NCBI GenBank assembly: GCA_026986455.1
Contig: JALSON010000335.1
Coordinates: 1-7,399 of the forward strand
DNA: 7,399 nt
Direction: 5' to 3'
From: Thermococcaceae archaeon
GTDB taxonomy: Archaea > Methanobacteriota_B > Thermococci > Thermococcales > Thermococcaceae
Positions 1-6,109 of this stretch are shown in pieces. Under the pieces are notes generated by a model. That model was given only the letters and a program-made list of their open reading frames with translations, did no database searches and was not told where the DNA came from. The translations under genes and the position numbers were made by a program. Each line of letters opens with the position of its first letter. Positions within the stretch are counted from its first letter, which is position 1.

Positions 1-621
<621 letters not shown>

Positions 622-632
622 TCACGGCCGGG

Positions 633-646
633 ATATTTAAGGTTTT
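633..646 (-). promoter_or_regulatory. BRE/TATA promoter of the M42 aminopeptidase
   Basis: Read on the minus strand, AAAACC (BRE-like) is followed by TTAAATAT, a good archaeal TATA box. Transcription would start about 25 bases downstream, near 610, giving a leader of roughly 25 bases. The box overlaps the stop codon of the decayed gene at 637-940. The start point is predicted, not measured. Confidence 0.6.
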
Positions 647-940
647 AGGTGTTCCAGCAGTTCCTCAAAGGTAATACAGCCATCACACTCCCTGCGGAAG
701 CTCTTTGCTATGAGGAAGCAACGCTTTTCTCCCCCTCCACAGGAGGTTGTGTGACTTTGCGATGAGCCTGCTGATCTCTCTCGGCCCATCAACATTGGAC
801 TTCCATTTCGTTTCTATGAACGTGGCGGTTTTGTCTTTGTTATCGAGGCAACACGTAGAACTGCATTTGTATCCACCAACTGGATTATCCTGTAACAGGA
901 AAAATTTTCGAGAGAGGTATACACCCCGGTTGGTTATTCC
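637..940 (-). pseudogene. Decayed C-terminal end of an archaeal ATPase (DUF234-like nuclease-fold domain)
   Basis: No intact gene fills this gap, but the minus strand reads as two protein pieces in adjacent frames. The first, ending near 735, contains LDNKDKTATFIETKWKS followed by an alpha-helical stretch. The second runs from about 735 to a TAA at 637-639 and contains EKRCFLIAKSFRRE and ends EELLEHLKP. Removing one base at the run of five C (731-735, plus strand) joins them into one frame. The E-x-KWK motif after a hydrophobic strand, the later hydrophobic strand (CFLIAKSF) and the leucine-rich last helix resemble the C-terminal DUF234 domain of archaeal AAA ATPases, which has a PD-(D/E)XK nuclease-like fold. 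No ATPase part is present, so this is a truncated relic rather than a single frameshift. Its upstream end (about 870-940) is poorly recognisable and overlaps the sfsA promoter. The reading as gene debris is moderately firm; the family is less so. Confidence 0.5.
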
Positions 941-955
941 AAAGGTTTATATTTT
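941..955 (+). promoter_or_regulatory. BRE/TATA promoter of sfsA, probably leaderless
   Basis: AAAGG (BRE-like) runs into TTTATATTTT, a strong TATA box centred near 950. The expected start point about 25 bases downstream coincides with the sfsA ATG at 975. No GGTGA-like ribosome binding site precedes that ATG, which fits a leaderless mRNA. Confidence 0.6.
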
Positions 956-974
956 GGTACTCTAACGTTAGCTC

Positions 975-1694
975 ATGGACGTTCTACTACAGCTCAACAC
1001 CGTACCCTGCACCTTCCTCAAAAGGCTCAACCGCTTCGTGGCGCTGGTTGAAGTTGATGGAGAAATCAGAAGGGCTTTGGTAACCAACACCGGCCGCTTG
1101 GAGGAGTTCATGGTTCCCGGGAGGAAAGCCTTCTGTCTGCCGAAGAGCGGTGGAAAGACCGATTTTATCCTCATCGCCTTCAAGGACCTGGGAGGAAAAG
1201 GGGCGATAATAGACACACGAACTCAAGCTAAAGCCTTCGAGAGGGCTTTGGAGCTTAACCTAATCCCCTGGCTCAGGGGGTGCAGGATAAAGAGGAAAGA
1301 AATAATCGTTGGAAAATCAAGGCTCGATTACCTTTTCGAGTGCCCTACCGGCGAGATATACGCTGAGATGAAGAGCGCCGTTCTCCGCGGCGGTGACAAT
1401 GGAGAGTACGCGATGTATCCAGACTGCCCTTCCATTAGGGGGCAGAAGCACATCAGGGAGCTGATAGAGCTGTCAAAAAATGGAAAGAGGGCTATGATTT
1501 TCTTCATAGGTGCCTTGCCAGGCGTTGAGAAATTCCGGCCCTACAAAAGGGGCGACCCCGAGATAGCCCGGCTTCTTACCGAGGCTGAAAAGGCAGGCGT
1601 TGAAGTCCACGCCATGAGTATATCCCTTCTTCCAAGTGGAGAGGTGGTAATCGAAAATCCAAACCTCCGAATAGAGCTGAGGGAGAATTTTTAA
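975..1694 (+). CDS. sfsA: SfsA family protein (sugar fermentation stimulation protein homologue)
   Basis: This 239-residue protein matches the length and order of the SfsA family. It has an N-terminal OB-like part with RFVALVEVDGE (21-30) and the signature NTGR (38-41). A nuclease-like core follows: SRLDY (115-119), then EMK (131-133), together resembling a PD-(D/E)XK site with D118, E131 and K133. The family motif YPD-CPS-RGQKHIREL is at about 148-163. The name comes from a maltose phenotype in E. coli; the bacterial protein has been described as DNA-binding, and the archaeal role is unknown. The ATG at 975 is preferred because the TATA box places transcription initiation there. The stop TAA at 1692-1694 is 33 bases before the next start, so sfsA may be cotranscribed with the TOPRIM gene. 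The family call is firm; a sugar-related function should not be assumed. Confidence 0.9.
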   Translation: MDVLLQLNTVPCTFLKRLNRFVALVEVDGEIRRALVTNTGRLEEFMVPGRKAFCLPKSGGKTDFILIAFKDLGGKGAIIDTRTQAKAFERALELNLIPWLRGCRIKRKEIIVGKSRLDYLFECPTGEIYAEMKSAVLRGGDNGEYAMYPDCPSIRGQKHIRELIELSKNGKRAMIFFIGALPGVEKFRPYKRGDPEIARLLTEAEKAGVEVHAMSISLLPSGEVVIENPNLRIELRENF

Positions 1695-1695
1695 A
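1688..1695 (+). promoter_or_regulatory. Possible TATA box for the TOPRIM gene inside the sfsA end
   Basis: TTTTTAAA overlaps the sfsA stop codon. Its predicted start point near 1717 falls just ahead of the GGGTGA ribosome binding site. Other genes in this window share this very short-leader layout. The box may simply be AT-rich sequence at a gene end. Confidence 0.35.
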
Positions 1696-1727
1696 CTCCG
1701 GCCTCAACTTAGATTTGGGTGAATGAA

Positions 1728-2570
1728 ATGACCATAGTTGATGTAAGGATTCTGGTTGAAGGCGCGAGCGATGTTGAGGTTGTAAGCAAAGCCCTTCAGG
1801 GTCTCGCTCTGGGAAGCGAGTACAGCATTACCATTTCCTCGATAATTCCAACGACCAACATTGAGATAGCAAAAAGTGCGGCTGCCGGAGCGGATCTGCT
1901 CATCATAGCAACGGATGCCGACAGGGTTGGAAGGGACCTGGCTGAGAGGCTCTATGCTGAGCTCAGCGAAATGGTGGGCCACGTTGAGAGGATGAAACTC
2001 CCCCTCGGCCACGACCTTGAGCACGTCGATGTGGAGCTCGTCAGGAAGGAGCTCAAGAACACCCTCGTGAGGGCAGGTCTAAAGAGCCTCCAGATACTGC
2101 CGGAATACATGGGGATGAGGAACCGGCTCCTCGACCTGAAAGGCAGGTATGAGGGACTTCTCAGGGATCATGAGGAGCTTGAAAAGGCATACAGAAGCCT
2201 TGAGAAGAGCTGTGAAGAGCTGAAAAGTCAGAATGAGCAGCTGTTAAATGAGAACAGCGAGCTCAGAAAACTTCTGGAAGGGCGGGTAAACACCTACAGG
2301 GTCGAAGAGGTCTGGAAGAGCCTGTTTCCGGCCGAAGAGCTGCCGGACGAAAGCTACATAGGAGAAGCGGTTGAAAAGCTCGGTCTTGAAGGAAAGGTCA
2401 TAGTGGGTCAGGGGCACATCTACGCCGAGAGCAGAAAGCTTGTCGAGGATCTCCTCAAGACCGTCTATCTGAGCCTGGCAATCAGAGAAAAGCCCAGACC
2501 ACCTTCCCCCGAAACACCTGAAGAACCCGCGGAGGAAGAGGATATAGAAAAGCTCCTCAGAGGGCTGTGA
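1728..2570 (+). CDS. TOPRIM domain protein with coiled coil and acidic C-terminal tail
   Basis: The N-terminal 100 residues look like a TOPRIM fold, the metal-binding domain of topoisomerases, primases and OLD/RecR proteins. [10 protein letters not shown] carries the conserved Glu (E11), and [19 protein letters not shown] carries the D-x-D pair (D63, D65). A helical region about 130-185 has strong heptad character (repeated LEK, EEL, NEQLL, ENSEL) and is probably a coiled coil for dimerisation. A small mixed domain follows. The last 25 residues are a Pro/Glu-rich linker ending in a short helix, DIEKLLRGL, which may be a docking peptide. No topoisomerase or primase partner domain is visible. 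The ATG at 1728 is chosen because GGTGA lies five bases upstream; an in-frame GTG at 1719 would add three residues and overlap that site. The gene lies between sfsA and xerA, 48 bases ahead of the latter. A role in DNA processing is inference from the domain and position. Confidence 0.85.
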   Translation: MTIVDVRILVEGASDVEVVSKALQGLALGSEYSITISSIIPTTNIEIAKSAAAGADLLIIATDADRVGRDLAERLYAELSEMVGHVERMKLPLGHDLEHVDVELVRKELKNTLVRAGLKSLQILPEYMGMRNRLLDLKGRYEGLLRDHEELEKAYRSLEKSCEELKSQNEQLLNENSELRKLLEGRVNTYRVEEVWKSLFPAEELPDESYIGEAVEKLGLEGKVIVGQGHIYAESRKLVEDLLKTVYLSLAIREKPRPPSPETPEEPAEEEDIEKLLRGL

Positions 2571-2571
2571 T

Positions 2572-2584
2572 ATTTTTCTTTTTC
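2572..2584 (+). terminator. T-rich tract after the TOPRIM gene
   Basis: ATTTTTCTTTTTC directly follows the TOPRIM stop codon. Archaeal RNA polymerase terminates at such oligo-T tracts without needing a hairpin. If active, it would separate this gene from xerA or reduce read-through. The same tract could act as a weak TATA region for xerA. Confidence 0.4.
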
Positions 2585-2587
2585 AAA

Positions 2588-2610
2588 CCTCGTCCTTCAG
2601 GGCGGGGAGG
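2588..2610 (+). other. Stem-loop at the xerA ribosome binding site, resembling an IS200/IS605 right end
   Basis: CCTCGTCC and GGGCGGGG form an uninterrupted 8-bp RNA stem (two G-U pairs) closed by a TTCA loop, followed by AGG and AAGTCAG. The 3' arm supplies the first bases of GGGGAGG, the ribosome binding site of xerA. Hairpins of this shape followed by GGGGAGGA(A/T)GTCA are typical of IS200/IS605 right ends and the 3' part of TnpB guide RNAs, as I recall them. No tnpA or tnpB is present, so it would be a solo remnant. It may instead be a native translational control hairpin. The structure is clear; the origin is uncertain. Confidence 0.45.
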
Positions 2611-2618
2611 AAGTCAGA

Positions 2619-3452
2619 ATGAGCGACCTTGAGGAATTTCAGATGTATCTGGAGCTTGAGGGGAAGAGCCAGAACACGGTTAGAATGTACTCCTACTATG
2701 TGAGGCGCTATCTTGAAGATGGGCATGGACTGGATTCCCGCTCCGCCCTCCGCTTTCTGGCGAAGCTCAAAAGGAATGGCTATTCAAACAAAAGCCTGAA
2801 CCTTGTCGTGCAGGCCCTGCGCTCGTACTTCCGCTTTGAGGGGTTTGATGATGAGGCAGAAAAGCTCAGACCCCCGAGGGTTCCCAGGAGCCTGCCAAAA
2901 GCCCTGACAAAGGAGGAGGTGAGAAAGCTTTTGAGCGTTATCTCTCCCCTGAAAAAACGCGACAGGCTCATAGTACTCCTTCTCTACGGCACGGGTCTGC
3001 GGGTTAGCGAGCTGTGCAACCTGAAACTGCGGGACATAGATTTTGAAAGGGGAATAATAACGGTTAGAGGCGGAAAAGGAGCCAAGGACAGAATGGTTCC
3101 GCTTCCCAAACCCATAATCGAGGAGATAAAGGCCTACCTCGCCATGAGGGAAGATGGAAGTGAGTACCTGCTCGTCGAGGAGAGGAGGGAAAAGAAGGAC
3201 AGGATTTCCCCCAAGACAGTGTGGTACATCCTCAGAAAATACGGGGGTAAAGCGGGTATCAAGGTCACCCCTCACATGCTCCGCCACAGCTTTGCCACGC
3301 ACATGCTCGAAAACGGCGTGGACATAAGGGTTATACAGGAAATCTTAGGGCATTCAAACCTCTCAACAACGCAGATTTACACAAAGGTTACGGTTGAGCA
3401 CCTCAAGAGGGCGCAGGAGAGGGCAAGGCTGATTGAAGGGCTGATGGAGTAG
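2619..3452 (+). CDS. xerA: Archaeal tyrosine recombinase XerA
   Basis: XerA is a site-specific recombinase that resolves chromosome dimers at a dif site; archaeal XerA works without an FtsK partner. The 277 residues comprise an N-terminal SAM-like DNA-binding domain (1-90, with the core-binding pattern around [16 protein letters not shown]) and a catalytic domain (about 95-270). All expected catalytic residues are present: R128 in [10 protein letters not shown]153 in the GGKG beta-hairpin, H219 and R222 in HMLRH, H245 in LGH, and the nucleophile Y254 in TQIYT. The length is that of Pyrococcus XerA (about 286). ATG 2619 follows GGGGAGG at eight bases spacing; part of that site is inside the stem-loop described separately. 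No dif site was recognised in the window. It could be cotranscribed with the TOPRIM gene. Intact and probably functional. Confidence 0.93.
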   Translation: MSDLEEFQMYLELEGKSQNTVRMYSYYVRRYLEDGHGLDSRSALRFLAKLKRNGYSNKSLNLVVQALRSYFRFEGFDDEAEKLRPPRVPRSLPKALTKEEVRKLLSVISPLKKRDRLIVLLLYGTGLRVSELCNLKLRDIDFERGIITVRGGKGAKDRMVPLPKPIIEEIKAYLAMREDGSEYLLVEERREKKDRISPKTVWYILRKYGGKAGIKVTPHMLRHSFATHMLENGVDIRVIQEILGHSNLSTTQIYTKVTVEHLKRAQERARLIEGLME

Positions 3453-3457
3453 AGAAA

Positions 3458-3514
3458 GGTACGATATAGTTTACCATTGTTTATAAAGATTCGGTACACC
3501 ATACCGTACCAATC
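3458..3514. repeat. GGTAC-rich inverted repeats after xerA with an orphan TATA box
   Basis: Right after the xerA stop, GATT-c-GGTAC (3488-3497) and GTACCAATC (3506-3514) form a 9-bp stem with one bulged base and an 8-base loop. GGTACG at 3458-3463 is a further inverted copy of CGTACC at 3505-3510. Between them lies TTTATAAA (3480-3487), a TATA-like box with no gene at the expected distance. The set could be an xerA 3'-end structure, or an operator beside the promoter of an unannotated small RNA. Confidence 0.4.
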
Positions 3515-3528
3515 AGAGCTTCCGTTCT

Positions 3529-3576
3529 GGTTGTCCGCTACTTTTGGAACTTTTGAAATAATCGTAGCGGATAACC
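3529..3576. repeat. 13-bp inverted repeat (hairpin) in the xerA-pfkC gap
   Basis: GGTTGTCCGCTAC (3529-3541) and GTAGCGGATAACC (3564-3576) are inverted copies with one difference, a G-U pair in plus-strand RNA. The loop has 22 bases. No oligo-T tract follows directly, so it is not a simple terminator. It may be a folded RNA, the end of a lost mobile element, or an mRNA 3'-end barrier between the convergent genes xerA and pfkC. Confidence 0.5.
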
Positions 3577-3660
3577 TTCCACCCTCCCATCTTCATTGGG
3601 TGGCTTTCGGGGCCCCACATCTTCCGTTTTCAGTCCCCATTCGGGCTTAAAACCCCACAT
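3538..3660 (-). other. Coding-like 40-codon frame of unknown nature
   Basis: On the minus strand an ATG at 3660 opens a 40-codon frame reading MWGFKPEWGLKTEDVG, then PRKPPNEDG, and ending LFQKFQK before TAG. Its composition (Lys, Glu, Gly, Pro, Trp) looks more protein-like than most shadow frames here. The frame stays open upstream to a TAG near 3705. There is no ribosome binding site; TTTTAAAA at 3703-3710 could be a TATA box. The 3' end runs through the 13-bp inverted repeat. It may be a small protein, the tail of a vanished gene or mobile element, or chance. I do not recognise a family. Confidence 0.25.
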
Positions 3661-3717
3661 ACCGGAGACTACCACACTACTCAAGAATAAACTCCAGAAC
3701 TATTTTAAAAATTACGG

Positions 3718-3727
3718 AAAACAAAAA
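3718..3727 (-). terminator. Oligo-T terminator of pfkC
   Basis: On the minus strand TTTTTGTTTT occurs about 25 bases after the pfkC stop codon. This is a typical archaeal termination signal. Confidence 0.6.
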
Positions 3728-3751
3728 CTAACGAGTGTTACACTTCCTACC

Positions 3752-5128
3752 CTATACAAAACAGCCCTTCTCCCTCAGCATCGCCAGATAGCTCGTGAAA
3801 GCACCTGCCGAAATTGTGTCACCGAGACCCACAGTGGAGACAGGGTTCTTAACGAGCCTCGTCGGGATTATGACTACCTTGTATTCCCTCGTTCTCCTCT
3901 TCGCCTCTTCAAACCGGAGCTTGACGAATTCGCCCCTCTCATTGTAGGGAACCGTCAGGCCTTCCCTGAAGTCCTCCGGCCTTTTAATGCCCCCGAGTTT
4001 TGCCCTTGCCGCCGCGAGTGTCGTTGCCACTTCAAGGGAAGAGCGGAGTTCTTCCTCGCTCAGCGGGTTGTCTTTGTGGGTTATATACATGATGTAGTAA
4101 ATAGTGTGGATTTGCAGAACCTCAAGGTTCATCTCGTCTATGAGTATTTTTCCACCCAGGACGGTGTCCTCTATGCGATTGTAGGTGAATATCCTGTCAG
4201 CAAGCTCGGGGTATCCGAGGGCGTTCAAAACATGGGCTATTTCGGATTCATCCATCCCAACGCTGTCGACGAGAGGGAAGAGGTTGTAAATCACCTTCTT
4301 TCTAAGCTCGCGGTTCTGAATCGAGGCAAACTCAAGATGGACCCTGACGTTTTTGTTCCTCTTCAGCAGCATTATGTCCTCTTTGGCCCTTTTCAGGTAG
4401 TGGTTGGCATCCTTCCCATCGGAATAGCGCAGCTTTATGCCCTGATAACCGGAGAGTATTGCCCCATCAACCATTTCACCAATCTCGGGAAGGAACGGCC
4501 TCAGCTCGTCCCGGGTCTCAATCTTTATGCTCTCAAAGCGGGATGAGAGGATGAATCTGCCGGAGAAGGGAACCTCTATCAGCTCGCTGCCGAGTTTAAA
4601 CCTCGTTCCCTTTCTGAACTCAAAAATGCGGTTGATCTTTATCGGGTCATTCTCGCGGTATGCATCATAGGGGTGCTTAAACACAAGCCTGCTCCCTTCA
4701 ACTACAGGATAGTGGAGGTTGGGCCTGTCGACGAACATCCTCGCCTGCTTCTCGGCCATGGTCGGAGAATAAACTATAACCCTCCGGAAGTCCAGACTCG
4801 CCAGCAGGTTGCTTATTATCCCTGCCTGCCCCCCCATTCTCTCGACATCATATTTAAAGTGAGAATCAAACCATGTGTGGAGCTCTTCATTCACAAGCGG
4901 GACTGCCATCGGTTTCCCGGTCTTAAGTGCGAGGATGAGCCGGGCGACAAAATCCAGCGGCTCACTGACCTCCCTCGGATACTCATCCATCCTTTTTCTG
5001 ATGGCGTTCTCTCCAAATTCATTCACGAGCTTTGTGATGTGCTCCCCCTTCAGGTACACTATCGCATCGACGTTTATGTTGTAGGCCGTGTATATGCTCA
5101 GCTCCCTGGCCCTTTCCAGCAGCTCCAT
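3752..5128 (-). CDS. pfkC: ADP-dependent 6-phosphofructokinase
   Basis: The enzyme phosphorylates fructose 6-phosphate with ADP rather than ATP as donor (EC 2.7.1.146), giving fructose 1,6-bisphosphate and AMP in the modified glycolysis of Thermococcales. It is cytosolic and belongs to the ADP-dependent kinases of ribokinase fold. The 458 residues match the family's usual 450-465. Features in order: the substrate-side strand YTAYNINVDAIVYL near 13-26, RMGGQAGI near 96-103, the stretch GEMVDGAILSGYQGIKL, and the nucleotide-site motif STVGLGDT with the catalytic base D437. The sequence follows the P. furiosus phosphofructokinase closely as I remember it, including EVSEPLDFVARL and PMAVPLVNEELH. 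It fits the related ADP-glucokinase much less well. ATG 5128 has GGGTGAT four bases upstream. A TGM overlaps that site, so control by the sugar-responsive TrmBL1/Tgr regulator is expected. The gene lies 80 bases after the isomerase-family gene. Confidence 0.96.
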   Translation of the reverse strand: MELLERARELSIYTAYNINVDAIVYLKGEHITKLVNEFGENAIRKRMDEYPREVSEPLDFVARLILALKTGKPMAVPLVNEELHTWFDSHFKYDVERMGGQAGIISNLLASLDFRRVIVYSPTMAEKQARMFVDRPNLHYPVVEGSRLVFKHPYDAYRENDPIKINRIFEFRKGTRFKLGSELIEVPFSGRFILSSRFESIKIETRDELRPFLPEIGEMVDGAILSGYQGIKLRYSDGKDANHYLKRAKEDIMLLKRNKNVRVHLEFASIQNRELRKKVIYNLFPLVDSVGMDESEIAHVLNALGYPELADRIFTYNRIEDTVLGGKILIDEMNLEVLQIHTIYYIMYITHKDNPLSEEELRSSLEVATTLAAARAKLGGIKRPEDFREGLTVPYNERGEFVKLRFEEAKRRTREYKVVIIPTRLVKNPVSTVGLGDTISAGAFTSYLAMLREKGCFV

Positions 5129-5131
5129 CTA

Positions 5132-5148
5132 TATCACCCTTGGTGAGT
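5132..5148 (-). promoter_or_regulatory. Thermococcales glycolytic motif (TGM) at pfkC
   Basis: TATCAC, five bases, then GTGAGT (plus strand) matches the TGM consensus TATCAC-N5-GTGATA at 10 of 12 fixed positions. The half nearest pfkC is perfect (GTGATA on the minus strand) and contains the ribosome binding site. In this order the TGM is the target of TrmBL1/Tgr. Downstream of the TATA box it usually mediates repression of glycolytic genes when sugar is absent. The position just before the start codon fits repression. Confidence 0.75.
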
Positions 5149-5180
5149 ATTAAATGTCTGGATGGGAGATGGCAAAACAG

Positions 5181-5187
5181 CTTAAAA
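5181..5187 (-). promoter_or_regulatory. Candidate TATA box of pfkC
   Basis: On the minus strand TTTTAAG preceded by CGAAATTC gives a predicted start near 5158. The leader would be about 30 bases and would carry the whole TGM. A second candidate, TTTAATA at 5149-5155, would start transcription at the ATG itself. The sequence alone does not decide between them. Confidence 0.4.
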
Positions 5188-5208
5188 GAATTTCGGAAGT
5201 GGGAAAAG

Positions 5209-5922
5209 TTAAAATTCCATGAAGAGCCGTCCGAGGCCCGGTATTTTCTCCATCACATCAAGCTCCCTCAGTGTTAGCCACAGCGACGCCTGATTGCTGG
5301 TAACAACCGGGATTCCGAGATCCTCCTCCAGCATCTCTATTATCTCAAATGTCCTGAGATTCGTGCAGCTGATGAAGAGTGCATCCGCTTCATCCATGAA
5401 TGTGGCCTTCGCGAGACGGTATGCCTCATAGGGCTCAAGCCTGCCGATTTTCGTATTCTCCTCAATGCCGAGCCCTCTTATATCGAGCACGTTGAACTCG
5501 TTTGCCTCAAGGAACTCCCTCTCGCGGGAGTTTATCTCGTCGGTGTATGGTGTGATGACCAGTATATCTCTGGCATCGAGTATTTTCAGTGCCTCTATAA
5601 CGGCGGTTGACGTCGTTACAACAGGGATATTCACCTCGCCCTCTATTCTCGCCTCAAGCTCCTTCTCAAAGTCCCTGCCGCCGATGAAAGAACCGCTCGT
5701 GCATCCGTAGAGGATTATATCAACATCAGCATCCCTGAGAAGCTTGGCGCTATCGACCGCCAGCGCGCTCATCTTTATGAGCTCCTCCTCATTCACATTT
5801 CTGAGCGGCATTCTTGCCGTGTGCAGCGACACACCCTCCGGCAGAGCCGAGAAAAGCTCCATCTCCATCGTGGTGTTTGAGGAGGGAACTATCAGACCTA
5901 TTCTACCTCTCCATCCGTGCAT
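5209..5922 (-). CDS. Maleate isomerase / Asp-Glu racemase superfamily protein
   Basis: The 237-residue protein belongs to the superfamily of maleate cis-trans isomerase, arylmalonate decarboxylase and Asp/Glu racemases, which use two facing cysteines. It starts with GRIGLIVPSSNTTME (6-20), whose SSN-TT loop is typical of maleate isomerases. The first catalytic Cys is C74 in YGCTSGSF and the second C186 in ISCTNLRT. A TPY motif (Y126) and TSNQASLWLTLR near the C-terminus also fit. Length is normal (235-250) and no active-site residue is obviously missing. The true substrate in this archaeon is unknown; maleate is not an obvious metabolite, and the neighbours (pfkC, a divergent nitroreductase) do not define a pathway. 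ATG 5922 is preceded by AGGTGA at four bases. The family is firm, the reaction is not. Confidence 0.82.
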   Translation of the reverse strand: MHGWRGRIGLIVPSSNTTMEMELFSALPEGVSLHTARMPLRNVNEEELIKMSALAVDSAKLLRDADVDIILYGCTSGSFIGGRDFEKELEARIEGEVNIPVVTTSTAVIEALKILDARDILVITPYTDEINSREREFLEANEFNVLDIRGLGIEENTKIGRLEPYEAYRLAKATFMDEADALFISCTNLRTFEIIEMLEEDLGIPVVTSNQASLWLTLRELDVMEKIPGLGRLFMEF

Positions 5923-5927
5923 GTTCT

Positions 5928-5982
5928 CACCTGAGATAAGTATCCGGGATAGATAATAAACCTTTGGGCTTAATCTCAGGTG
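5928..5982. promoter_or_regulatory. Perfect 10-bp inverted repeat flanking the isomerase promoter
   Basis: CACCTGAGAT (5928-5937) and ATCTCAGGTG (5973-5982) are perfect inverted copies 35 bases apart. The TATA box lies between them. One arm contains the ribosome binding site region; the other lies upstream of the TATA box and so outside the predicted transcript. That argues for paired DNA-binding sites rather than an RNA hairpin. Confidence 0.5.
5953..5965 (-). promoter_or_regulatory. BRE/TATA promoter of the isomerase-family gene
   Basis: On the minus strand AAAGG is followed by TTTATTAT. The predicted start is near 5930, only about eight bases before the ATG and just ahead of the ribosome binding site. 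Confidence 0.6.
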
Positions 5983-6051
5983 CCGTTAGGATAAGCTGGC
6001 CTAAAGATTATGGAGCTGTTCATTATCGGACTATAGACGGTAGGTAATTTC

Positions 6052-6079
6052 AACCTTTGGTTCTGAAAAGGTTAATTAA
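6052..6079 (+). promoter_or_regulatory. Nitroreductase promoter with overlapping 7-bp inverted repeat
   Basis: TTAATTAA at 6072-6079 is a good TATA box; the predicted start near 6101 is just at the ribosome binding site. AACCTTT (6052-6058) and AAAGGTT (6067-6073) form a perfect 7-bp inverted repeat with an 8-base spacer. Its right arm is the BRE and the first TATA bases, so a protein bound there could block TBP/TFB. No known regulator motif was matched with confidence. Confidence 0.5.
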
Positions 6080-6109
6080 ACCCCGGGCAGAGGTCTGGAT
6101 GGTGATACC

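Noticed and set aside
963..970. 8-bp palindrome TAACGTTA just before sfsA
   Set aside because: It is short and AT-rich between TATA box and start; a palindrome this size is expected by chance.
2784..3302. Minus-strand open frame of 172 codons within xerA
   Set aside because: It is fully contained in xerA, whose catalytic residues are all intact on the plus strand.
3453..3515. Possible dif site for XerA next to its own gene
   Set aside because: The inverted repeats lack two 11-bp arms around a 6-bp spacer and do not resemble the archaeal dif sequence I remember.
3660..3690. Single stretch resembling a Thermococcales CRISPR repeat (CTACCACACTACT)
   Set aside because: Only about half of a repeat matches, there is one copy, and no regularly spaced repeats or cas genes occur in the window.
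3596..4546. Long plus-strand open frame of 316 codons
   Set aside because: Most of it lies antisense to pfkC, which is unmistakable; the frame is a by-product of pfkC codon bias and starts with TTG without a ribosome binding site.
4673..5146. Plus-strand open frame of 157 codons antisense to the pfkC start
   Set aside because: It mirrors pfkC, has no promoter or ribosome binding site, and its composition (His, Pro, Arg) is not like a real archaeal protein.
5986..6004. TTAGG / CCTAA inverted pentamers between the divergent promoters
   Set aside because: Five-base arms nine bases apart are too common in random sequence to support a site.
6047..6070. SurR-like site (GTT-CTG-AAA) in the nitroreductase promoter
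   Set aside because: It deviates from GTT-N3-AAC in the last base and lacks the second half-site expected for SurR.
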